A stretch of DNA of 64,000 nt from Sciurus carolinensis. Taxonomy: Eukaryota; Chordata; Mammalia; Rodentia; Sciuridae. The stretch is taken from NCBI RefSeq assembly GCF_902686445.1, contig NC_062217.1, positions 168,352,098-168,416,097 of the forward strand, written 5' to 3'. The stretch's first letter is position 1. Each line of letters opens with the position of its first letter. The notes beneath the pieces were generated by a model, which was not told the origin of the DNA, did no database searches, and was given only the letters and a program-made list of their open reading frames with translations. Shown here piece after piece: positions 55,265-64,000 of the stretch. Both the position numbers and the translations under genes were made by a program.

Positions 55265-55341
55265 ATTTTCAGCACTGGGGCTAGAATCCAGGCTTCCACC
55301 TACTAGGCAAGCCCTTCACCACGGAGCCTCGCCCCCAGCCA
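55265..55341 (-). repeat. ID SINE (diverged)
   Basis: Reversed ID: CAGCACTGGGGCTAGAATCC, CTACTAGGCAAGCCCTTCAC, GAGCCTCGCCCCCAGCC. Confidence 0.8.
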
Positions 55342-55819
55342 GGGGCTTCTTTGTTTCAAGGCCAAGATTGACTGTGCAGCTCCTGGAAGAGCTTTTGTGA
55401 AGCCATCCACTTCCCCAGCCTCCCTGTGGCTCCCCACCCCTGGGCAAGGTTGGACTCACTCTCCCTCCCTGACTTCCGCCCCCTTCTGTTTATTTCTCTT
55501 TATTTTAAATGAAGAGAGTTTGTGGTGCACTTGTGCTCTGGGGACACCTCATGAGTGCCGGAGCAGAAGGCGCCACCTGAGGGCGTGGTGGTTGTGCCCA
55601 TAGGAGGTGGCAGTAATGATGGGCCCTGCAGCTGACCCGACCCCATCGACCGCGCTCTCTCTTCCCGGCCAGGACTCTGCAGTCCAACCAGCTGCAGAGA
55701 AGTTGAAAGGGCAACGGTCCCCAGCCAGCCAGCCGGCCATTAATAATGTTTTCATCCATGACAGTGACAAACCTGCAGTACTTGAGGAGAGTTTATTAAG
55801 GTCAGTCTATAAATAAGAA

Positions 55820-56110
55820 TTAAAATTTTTAAAAAATGGGTTGACACAGATGAACAGATGGATGAATAAAGTGGGCAAGATAATAATGCAGGAGAAGACC
55901 AGGCACTCCAAGAGCCCGTCTGCTCCGTCCCCAGCCCTGCCCAAGTTTGGATTTCATGAAAGCGCTTCTGAACTTGTCGGTTTTGCGAATGTAGGCCCTG
56001 GCTAATATTTTGTCATTTAATGCCTGTTCTTTCAGCTGATAAAAAGAATTGCAGCCATTTCTCTATGTCAAACCCATAACTGAGAGCTGGTAAAATTTAA
56101 ATGTCTCATC
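55820..56110. promoter_or_regulatory. Candidate conserved non-coding element
   Basis: Repeat-free AT-rich block with GCTAATATTTTGTCATTTAA, AGCTGATAAAAAG and GTAAAATTTAAATG. No ORF. Assignment is by composition only. Confidence 0.3.
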
Positions 56111-57400
56111 TGTCCCCGGGCTTGCATGCAGATGGCCTTACCCAGGAACTCAGCTCCAGCCTGCAGGCAAGTGGCAGCGGTGCCTGACCTGCTTGGCCAG
56201 CCTTGCTGCCTAGGGGTGGATTCCCTGAGCAAAGTGGCGGGGGAGGGGGACAACAGGCCAAAAGCGTGTCTCTCTGCAACTTGGTCCCCTGGCTCAGAGA
56301 GCAGACTTCGCCCCTGCAGGGTGTGGGTGCCCCATTCCACTTTCTCAACGGTGTGGTTCCTCCTAAGCAGGGTCTTGGAACATCTGGATTTTTAATTGTG
56401 TACTCAAGCAGCTGTTTTCAAAGCTCTTTGGTATGCACAGCTCACCTGGCCCTGCCCAGGGGCCCAGGAGGTACTCAGGGCAAGCCCTGTGGTCTCCACT
56501 TGGAAGATGAACGGGACACTGAGAAGTTAGGCTGACCTGTGATCACTCAGCACAGAGGAGCAGAACCAGTCACTGTCCACTAAATGTAGGCAGGAGAAAG
56601 CAGACGGAGGCCATGAGTAGGAAGTCCCCGTAATACCAGAAAAAGGAACCTGGCCAGCATCCTGCCCAGTGGGAACGTCGTTCTGCACCAAGTTAAGTCC
56701 TTTCAGTGATCACCAGGGGGCATCATGGTGGCTTGAACAGGGCTGTTGGGCCTTCAAGATCCTTCTGAATCATCACCTTACTAGGATTAGTGTCAGGTTG
56801 GTGCTTTACTCCAAATAAGGGAATATATGACACTCTCTCCTTTTTTAGAAAGGACAAGGAGACTTAAGTATCCCTGGTAATTAATTTTGTTTGGCAGAAT
56901 CATCAACAAATCTGAATGGCCCAGTCAGGAAGCAGGCCAGTCAAGCAGGTGAGTTCCCCTAAATGTTCCACCCTCTGTTAGTTTTCAGGTCCCCTGTGAC
57001 CCAAATTCAAGCTGGAGGATCTCAGGGTTGAACGCAGGAGGGGTTCGCAAGTCCCACCCAGAAACACAGTCAAGAAGGAAACCTCCAGAGCCCGCAGTCT
57101 AAAGGTCCTGCCTCTCAGTTTGGTTTGGTAAATGTCTTGTGGGCACGCCCTCCATGCCAGGCCCGGGGCCAGGAGCAGGGGGCAGAGGGAAAGGGTGAGG
57201 TGCGGTGACAACTGCCTGGGATGTGACTAATTGTGAGATGACAGTGGGAACCGTGGGCAATGTAGACTAGACCCGCTTCTGCCCTGAAGGCCTCTACTGG
57301 GGAAAGGAATTCTAGGACGGCTTTGCAGAGGAGGCATCCCAGCAGAACAGAACCTTGAAGGACAAATGGAAAGATGCCCCACGGGAAGAAAAAGGACATG
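56110..57400. other. Intergenic, no gene seen
   Basis: GC-neutral sequence without a recognisable repeat or gene. Open frames on both strands at 56068-56535 shadow each other. Confidence 0.5.
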
Positions 57401-57403
57401 TCA

Positions 57404-57880
57404 GGTGTCCCCCTCAAAACTGTGTCAAGCCCAGACCCTCAGCATCTCAGAATGAGACCGTATTTGGAAACAGGGTCTTTAAAGAGGTAATTCAGTTAAA
57501 CAAGTCATTGGGGGTGGGTCTTCATTCAATCTGACTGATGATCTCACAAAAAGAGATTTAGGACTGGGGACATTGCTCAGTGGTGGAGCACTTGCCTAGC
57601 ATGCGAGAGGCCCTTGGTCTGATCCCCAGAACTGCATTAAAGAAAGAGAGGGAGGGTGAGAGATGTGGACACTGACATGTACAGAGGAAAGACCCCAAGA
57701 GGACCCAGGGAGAAGGCAGTCATCTGCCAGGCAAGGAGAGGCCTCAGAGGAAACCAGCCCTGCTGCTGACAGCTTGACCTCCAGCTTCCAGTCTCCAGAA
57801 TTGTGAGGAAATAACTATTTGTTGTTCAGACCACCCAAGCTGAGGTCATTCCTTACAACAGCTCTAGAAAATGAATATAC
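57404..57880 (+). mobile_element. MLT1-type MaLR LTR with nested SINE
   Basis: AGGTGTCCCCCTCAAAACTG, GACCGTATTTGGAAACAGGG, TCTTTAAAGAGGTAATTCAG, then after the SINE GATGTGGACACTGACATGTA and TCTCCAGAATTGTGAGGAAA, in MaLR LTR order. Confidence 0.8.
57561..57641 (+). repeat. ID SINE nested in MaLR LTR
   Basis: GGACTGGGGACATTGCTCAG, TGGTGGAGCACTTGCCTAGC, ATGCGAGAGGCCCTTGGTCT, GATCCCCAGAACTGC. Confidence 0.92.
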
Positions 57881-58391
57881 CAGGGAAGACAAAAGCCCCA
57901 GCAAGCTCTGGAAGTGCGACTGTGCCCGAGTGTCTAGAGGAGGCAGGAAGGATGTGGGACTAACCTGTCAGAGGCATCTGGACCCAGTTCTTCCCCTTCC
58001 CAGATGGCAGGCCCTTGGGAACCGCATGGCCGCCTTTCCCCCTTCCACTCCTAGGGATGCTGGCACTCACTCTGCTTTGCCTTGATACAAACTTAAAAGC
58101 AGGTCCCAGCTCACATGTCATTCTCCTCCCCTGGGGTCTCCCCAGTCAGGACCATTTGCACCCCACTTGCATGCTGGGGGTGGAGCCAACAGGTAGCCCA
58201 TGACCTTAGGGTTGCCTGCTGTCCCCCACCACCCTGGCTTGCCAGCCTGCCAGCCCTAGGACCCTCCTGGGTCTCCCTCTGTGGATGTCTATGGGAGAGA
58301 TCTATCTAAGCTCAAAGCCGAGGCCCAGGCGGAGGATGTTAGCTGTGAGCTCTCAGCTAACACTGCAGCCTCTGCAGCGTGACAGAGTGTG

Positions 58392-58848
58392 ATAAGCTGG
58401 ACAATGGCCCCCAGGATGTCAGGTCCTAATCCTAGAGTCACAGAGTTTCCTAGTAAGGAAAAGGGATCTCTGCATGTGTTCTCGAGATGGGGAGATTATC
58501 CTGGATAAATGTAGGCCCTAGATGCCATCATGACCTGGATCCTTACGATGGAGACCTGATGTACATAGAGGAGACAGGGATACAAAGAGCTCAAAGATAT
58601 CTGAAGTTGCTGACCTTGAAGGCAAGAATGGTGCAGGCACAGACCAGGGAAAGCTGCCAGACGCTGGAGGCAGCAAGGCAGGGTCATCCCTTAGAGCCTC
58701 TTATGGAACAAGACCTTAGGAATTCAGCCCACTGAGACTGCCTTCAAACTTCTGGCCTCCAGAACTGTGAGAGCATAAATTCTTTTGTTTTAAGTCAACA
58801 AATTCTTGGTAATCTGCCACAAAAGTCACAGGCGATTATATTAACAGG
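58392..58848 (+). mobile_element. MaLR/MLT-type LTR
   Basis: ATAAGCTGGACAATGGCCCC, AGGATGTCAGGTCCTAATCC, GGGGAGATTATCCTGGATAA, CTTCTGGCCTCCAGAACTGT and GAGAGCATAAATTCTTTTGT match an ancient LTR in + orientation. A frame of 82 codons over it is a chance ORF. Confidence 0.75.
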
Positions 58849-58894
58849 CAAGCCAGGGCTCCAGATTGGACCCTGACACCTACCACTCTAGGCT

Positions 58895-59490
58895 GTATTC
58901 AGTTGCTTGCCATTACTATAACAAAATACCTGAGATAATCAACCTAAAACGAGAAAAGTCTTATTTTGGCTCATGATTTTGGAGGTTTCAGTTCATGGTC
59001 AGTTGGGTCTGTTGCTTTGGGATCTATAGCAAGGCAGCAATGTGTGGTAAGAAGGAAGTCCATATTTCATGGCCAGGAATGAAAGAAAAAGAGAGTCCCC
59101 TTCAAGGGCATGTTCCCAATGCTTAGGAGATGTCCCACTAGGTCTTGCATCTTAAAGGTTCCACAATCTCTTTTTTTGATTTTGATTTTTTATTTGAACA
59201 GATTGCATTTTGAGTCTTTGTACACAAACGGGGTTCAACTTTTCATTTCTTTGGTTGTACACCATGTAGAGTCACACTGTGTAATCATACATGTACATGG
59301 GGCAATGGTGCCTGTCTCATCCCACCATCTTTCCTTCCCCGTCCCCTCCCCTCCCCTCCCCTCATTTCCCTCTACGCAGTCCAGTATTCCTCCGTCCTTC
59401 CCTTACCCCCTCCACAATCTCTTAACAGTGTCAGGATGGGGACCAAGTCTTGAGCATATGGGTCTTTGAGGGACATTTCAGATCCAAACT
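58895..59490 (-). mobile_element. MaLR-like LTR split by an L1
   Basis: Reversed LTR: TGCCATTACTATAACAAAAT, ACCTGAGATAATCAACCTAA, ATTTTGGAGGTTTCAGTTCA, CTTCAAGGGCATGTTCCCAA. After the L1 it continues with GGACCAAGTCTTGAGCATAT and GGGACATTTCAGATCCAAAC. Confidence 0.8.
59173..59410 (-). mobile_element. Short 5'-truncated L1 (3' UTR only)
   Basis: Reversed L1 3' UTR: T-rich start, GTTGTACACCATGTAGAGTC, ACATGTACATGGGGCAATGG and a CCCCTCCCCTCCC polypyrimidine tract. It is flanked by TCCACAATCTCTT at 59160-59172 and 59411-59423, a perfect 13-bp target duplication within a MaLR LTR. Confidence 0.92.
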
Positions 59491-60939
59491 ATGGAAGGTC
59501 CTTTTCTTACTCCAGCTTTTTCTTTCTCTGAGCTTCAGTTTCCTCCCTTGTCAATGGGAACCAAAGCCTGTCCCATCCTTCCCACCCTGAAGTGTTGTTC
59601 CCAAAGTTCAAAAAGGAACCTGTAAGTTCAGCACATGCATGAGGGCCAAGAGGCACCCACAGCACCCAGCCAGGCCTGGGAGCTGCAGCAGCTCTCCACA
59701 GGTGGCAGAATATCACCGCCTTGAATGGACCTTGATGCCTAAGAGCCTGAGACACCCAGATCATGTATTCACCTGGACATGCCCATTTTTTCCACACGAT
59801 CGGTGATAAACGTGGAATCCACAGGAACACTGGCCTGAAAAGGCCCTGACAACTGAGAGATGGAGCCGAGGCAGGAGGAAGAAAAGTAATTTCTCTCCAA
59901 AAGGCCTGGCCTCCTTGCATGCCTGCACTCCAAGAGTGGGCGTCCCGTCCAACAGGGGTCCCAGAGGGCGTGGCCCCTGCCTTGCTCACAGCTAAGCGCA
60001 GCTCTGACCGCCTGAGAAGGGGAAGGGAAGCAGGGGAATGGGGGAGACAGCTGGAGGGGCTGCCAGGAGGTGGGGACTCAGGCTGGAGAGTGGCCTCTAG
60101 GTGGCGCCACTTGGGAACAGGCTCAAGAGGCTCTCCTCCATCCAGGGGGCGAGTCCCAGCAGAAAACATGCCGGCGTTGCGCCAGGTGAGCAGACCTGTG
60201 CCGCCCGGCAGCGCCTCTCTTGAGGTCCTCTCCTAGCCCACCACGGTCCCCACCTGCTCCCACTGGTGGCCAGGTGACCTCCCCACCTCCTTGCTTGCTT
60301 TCCTCACTGTACTTTTCACCGCCTGAGATCACATACTTTGTCTTTGTGTTGAAAGTGGACAGGCTGCATCCTCAGTGCCTGGGCTGCGTCACAGCTCACT
60401 AATACGAATGAGCAGTGGGTGAGAGGGGCTCATAACCAGGTGGTCCTCCACAGATGGCGGAGGGGTCCTCAGAATCTGTGGGAAAGCCCAAGCGCTCCCC
60501 CCCCCCCACCAGCAGGCAGACAGGCCCATCCTTCCAGTTGGGTCTTCACTGGGTGGGTTTCCAGGATTCTCTAGAGAGGCTCTATGGAGCCTCTGTGGGG
60601 ACAGAGGAGTGCGGACGCTTCCCACTGACCCCCAGCTGCCCTCGGAAGGCAAGCCAGAGGGTGGCGTGGCAGTGGGAGAGGTGGACGGTGGTCTAGGGTG
60701 GATTTCATTCACTCACCACGGTGTTCAAACCAAAGCCCAAAAGGCAAGAGCTTGGGCTTCTTTCAAAGAACGAGAGTCATATGCAGCCCGGGGCCGCAGA
60801 GAGGGAGATGCCCGGCAGACCCTAAGCTAGAGACCCCGCCACAGCCCATCAGGACTTCGCTCTCCTGGAGCAGGGACTCACCCCAACCCCACATCTCAAG
60901 GGCATGAGGCGTCCTTTCATTTCTTCCCTGCATCCAGTT

Positions 60940-61340
60940 TTCTGGGTGACATTTTAATCAGTCCAAACTGGAAGGAAATCTTACTCTAATCACCGTGTGA
61001 AAATCTTTAATTGTTAAAATTCATTTTTTTTTTTTTTTTTTTGCCTCTTAAAGTTTCATTATTTTTAAACAATCCAATTTTACGGGCATTGCATCCTTAA
61101 TGGGACCTAATTATGGGGGTGTTTTGGCAAAGATGCAGTGGCTGCTTCATTCAGGAAGTTCCCCTTCCCCAGGAGGGCGGCTGCCAGGAGGCTCCAGGAT
61201 TCTACATCACTGCACTGTAATTATACTACTTTTACTAGCGGCTGTGAAAATGCTTTGTTACAAATAATTAAATTCAGCACAACCAGAACTGCACTGAGAA
61301 GACACAAACCTTGCATAAAAGCAACAAAATCAGCAGCTGC
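60940..61340. promoter_or_regulatory. Candidate conserved non-coding element with TAATTA cluster
   Basis: AT-rich repeat-free block (a T run at about 61027-61042) with three homeodomain cores TAATTA (61108-61113, 61218-61223, 61265-61270), TTTAATTGTTAAA and ACAATCCAATTTTA. It has the look of a developmental enhancer; conservation untested. Confidence 0.4.
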
Positions 61341-61514
61341 AGACTAAATTTTCAGAACCACCTTTCCTAGGCTCCAGCCAATCCCCTCTCTCTGCCACCT
61401 TCCAAGAGGGGGCAGGAGAATTCACCTGAGATGACTCCTGGTGTGGGTGGCTAGCCTCGGGAACCTCTGCTGGAGTCCCGGTCTTCTGTTTAACCAGCAG
61501 GGATTCCTTTTGGG

Positions 61515-61635
61515 AGTCATCTCTGCCACTGCCCCAGCTTTGGTGTTCTTATCTGTAAAATGGGGATGATAGCAATCCAAGTCTCCCCGCAGAGCTGGTA
61601 GATCAAATGACGTAATGGATGGAAACATGCTTTAC
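61515..61635 (+). repeat. MIR SINE fragment
   Basis: CTTATCTGTAAAATGGGGAT, GATAGCAATCC and GATCAAATGACGTAATGGAT fit the 3' half of MIR. Confidence 0.6.
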
Positions 61636-61949
61636 AAAGTAGGAAGGGCCAGATCTACTGCTCAGAGACCCAGCCTCTCCTGGAGAAGGAACTAGAGGAA
61701 CTAAGACCCAGATGCCCAAGACAGCTGCCTGCAGGCAAGCCAGAACCCTCCCCCCGGGGCATCACGTCCACCCTTTACCTGCACAAACCTCACACTCCTC
61801 TTACCTTCCCAAGGTACTCACTGCCCTCAGATGTCATGGTATCTGTGTTCTCACCCTTCTTGCTCGTGACTGGAGACCTGTGAATGGATATTTCAGGAAG
61901 AGCAGTGCCTGGGGCCACCCGCTGCCCCGAGAAGGCTCTCAGATTTCAC

Positions 61950-62110
61950 TTAGTAAAATTCAGTCAATGGGTGACGCATTGAAATCAGTCACAAATGTTT
62001 TTGTTGATGTTGTTGTTTCATCAAGTTATCAGAAAGTAAGCCTTCACTACACATTTCCTGAGTGAATTGATTGACCAGAGCCATTTTAAAAACACGATTT
62101 GGGGGTATAA
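61950..62110. promoter_or_regulatory. Weak candidate conserved non-coding segment
   Basis: Short repeat-free AT-rich stretch between GC-richer flanks (ATTGAAATCAGTCACAAATG, TTGTTGATGTTGTTGTTTCA). Little more can be said. Confidence 0.2.
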
Positions 62111-62944
62111 ATAGACTTGGTTGGAACCCCTTCCACTACTAATTCCTTGAGTGCCTCCTCCTGTCTTAGGCAGATCCTGGTGCCGCTGAAGCAAGAAGGC
62201 AGGACGGCAGTGTTGGGTTGCACGTGACTAGAGGCCAGTGGTGACTGTGCTGGGAAGCCCGGTTCTCAGGAAGCCCTTCTTGGCCCCTGTGGACTTATCT
62301 GTGGCCTCAGACGTGGTTGAACCTTTGGGGTTAAATATCTGTGCATACATTATCCTGGGACAAGGGCAGCGGAACAGGTCAAGGCCATCTTTCCCATGGG
62401 TGGTGCCTATCCCTGCCCCTGGAGTCCTCCAGAGCTGTGGTCACTCTGCTGTCACGGGTGGATTCTACGCATGTCCTATTACCTGCCCCCTACAGGGATG
62501 ACAGCTTGTTTATTCTGTGAAGTGAATAGTGATAACTTGTTTGGGGAGTGACGTGACATACCAGACACCCCTTTGATGCTACTAAATGGGCCCAGGGACC
62601 TCCCAAGACAAGGAAGGAACACAGACCACAGTCCAGTTGGACGCTCTGGGGAGTCAGTTGCTTTGTAGAAATGCCTCTGCGTGGCATGTCCAGAGCCCAC
62701 TGAAAGAAACCTAGAGTCTAAAAGGAAGAAGTGACTTCTCCCAGCAGAGGGGGAGCTGGCACAGGCAGGAAGGGGTGGGGTTTCCGCCAAGGGGCCGGCG
62801 TCACAGGGCCAGTGACTGCCACCGCCAGACCTCCTTGCTCCACAGCAATCCCCTCCGGAAAATGTGGCTCCTGCCTCCCAGAAGATGAAAGGCTCAATGG
62901 CCACTGAAGATGACTTGTGATGGGTCACTGCCAACACCCAAAGG

Positions 62945-63110
62945 GCTCTGCTGCTGAGGTCATTTGGCACAGTGGTAAAGGACATGGGCCCTCAGGGCAG
63001 CATGGCCAGCTTCTACCTGGGGGAGACAGGAGTCTCACTGACCTCTGAACCTCCGTGTCCTTGCCTGTAAAATGGGGTGCACTCATGGTAACCAGCAGTA
63101 ATTACATCAT
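62945..63110 (+). repeat. MIR SINE
   Basis: GGCACAGTGGTAAAGGACAT, CTGACCTCTGAACCTCCGTG, TCCTTGCCTGTAAAATGGGG follow MIR in order. Confidence 0.7.
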
Positions 63111-63164
63111 AGAGACCGAATGGGGCCATCCATTGGAATTACCCAGCAAATACCAAGTGTTCCA

Positions 63165-63320
63165 GATATTTTGCTCTGTGCTCCACACTACGTTTATTTG
63201 CATTAATCACATTTTATCCTCACGGTTACTTTGGAAGTTTGTAATTACTGTGACTATTTTACTGATGAGGAAATCAGTGCTCTGGGAGTTCCCGTGACTC
63301 ACTTGTGGTCATTGAGCTGC
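63165..63320 (-). repeat. MIR SINE
   Basis: Reversed: TTTTGCTCTGTGCTCCACAC, CATTTTATCCTCACGGTTAC, TTTTACTGATGAGGAAATCA, GTGACTCACTTGTGGTC. Confidence 0.65.
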
Positions 63321-63454
63321 ACAAAGGGAGGCTGGAGATGGTCCCAGCATCCTCATCCCAAGACCCCAGCACTGGCAGGACCACCCCGGCTCTTTGGCTG
63401 GCACCCGCACTTCATTTTCCTTGCCAAGTCCCTCTCAGAGCCAGACAAGCCAAT

Positions 63455-63600
63455 CGGCATGGCCATGTGGAATGCACTATCAATATGTGGACACTGGTCA
63501 CACGTGGCTACTTTTAATTAAAATTAAATCAAGTTACTAAGGCAGAGTGCAGCATTCCCACCCTTCAGCCAGTTCTGCTGGACAATGCTGATCCCTCCTC
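63455..63600. mobile_element. hAT-type non-autonomous element fragment
   Basis: CATGTGGAATGCACTATCAA, ACACGTGGCTACTTTTAATT and CAGTTCTGCTGGACAATGCT resemble the same family as 43325-43500, in a partial copy. Confidence 0.5.
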
Positions 63601-63779
63601 TCGGCTCTACCTTGTCCTCCATGTGCAAACACTTGCTTTGAGTCAAAAGCAGAGCCTGTTTCATGTAGACCAGCCCACTGGGAGACAGCAGCATTTCTTA
63701 GTCTGTATCCAATCTGGTGGCAAAGACAGCAATGTTCCAATTTTGACCAGAAGAAACAAAATCCTGCCAGGGCAAAAGG

Positions 63780-64000
63780 GAAAATTCACTCATCAAGTAT
63801 TGTTTAAATTATTTGAAAATATACTGCATCTGTTTAATGTTTAAAGCCGAAGAAAGTGGCAAAGTAACCGAGCATGAGATAGCTTTCAATAAATAATCAT
63901 GGAATAAATAGGAATATTCGCTTGGGAGCCCTGGAAATGCACGAGTAGTTTGGTACCAATAAAATGCAAGGGATAAAAATAAAATACAATACAGCGGCAA
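63780..64000. promoter_or_regulatory. Candidate conserved non-coding element at window edge
   Basis: Repeat-free AT-rich block with TATTGTTTAAATTATTTG, CTGTTTAATGTTTAAAGCC and CAATAAATAATCATGG; it continues past the edge. Enhancer-like composition only. Confidence 0.3.

Noticed and set aside
59507..60169. 220-codon minus-strand frame
   Set aside because: The longest intergenic frame after the CpG-island one, but no family resemblance, proline/serine-rich drift and open frames on the opposite strand over the same DNA. Could be revisited with transcript data.
35160..64000. Presence of HMX3 or HMX2 in the window
   Set aside because: I looked for homeobox coding signatures on both strands and saw none; in human these genes lie further downstream than this window reaches.

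Overview
This is nuclear DNA of a rodent, most likely a squirrel (Sciuridae: ground squirrel, marmot or tree squirrel). Two things point that way. Young ID-type SINEs carry the squirrel-style tRNA-like head and an A-rich tail with AAATAAA units, and there are dimeric B1-ID (7SL plus ID) SINEs of the kind known from squirrels and dormice. The genus is not resolved by reading alone.

The one protein-coding gene fully inside the window is ACADSB, the mitochondrial short/branched-chain acyl-CoA dehydrogenase of isoleucine breakdown. It lies on the + strand with 11 coding exons from 535 to 33357. All exon junctions are GT-AG, the frame is continuous, and the predicted product is 431 residues with both family signatures and the catalytic Glu. 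It starts in a CpG island (about 1-1280). On the opposite strand of that island is a consensus 5' splice site (exon end at 199), which I take as the non-coding first exon of IKZF5, the gene that in human and mouse stands head-to-head with ACADSB. The island would then be a shared divergent promoter.

Introns hold ordinary mammalian interspersed repeats: MIR, L2, old and younger L1, MER20, MER5A, Tigger, SINEs, MaLR LTRs. Intron 3 contains a MaLR element with two LTRs and an internal region (17828-20076). Intron 1 has a small poly-A-tailed retrocopy inside an old L1. Intron 5 has a GGAA microsatellite grown from a SINE tail. The 3' UTR follows the stop at 33357; a good polyadenylation signal with a GT-rich downstream element lies near 35085-35130.

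From about 35.2 kb to the end I see no supported protein-coding gene. In human the next genes in this direction are HMX3 and HMX2, some tens of kb further, so this is probably the start of the HMX2/HMX3 regulatory landscape. It contains nested retroelements (L1 in L1, L1 in LTR, SINE in LTR, SINEs in L1) and several AT-rich, repeat-free blocks with clustered homeodomain, POU, SOX and TCF-like sites that are candidate conserved enhancers. No bacterial-type system, CRISPR array or RNA gene was found. The most interesting leads are the TISU/YY1-like start in the presumed IKZF5 first exon, an exon-2-like segment in intron 3, and the enhancer-like blocks downstream.
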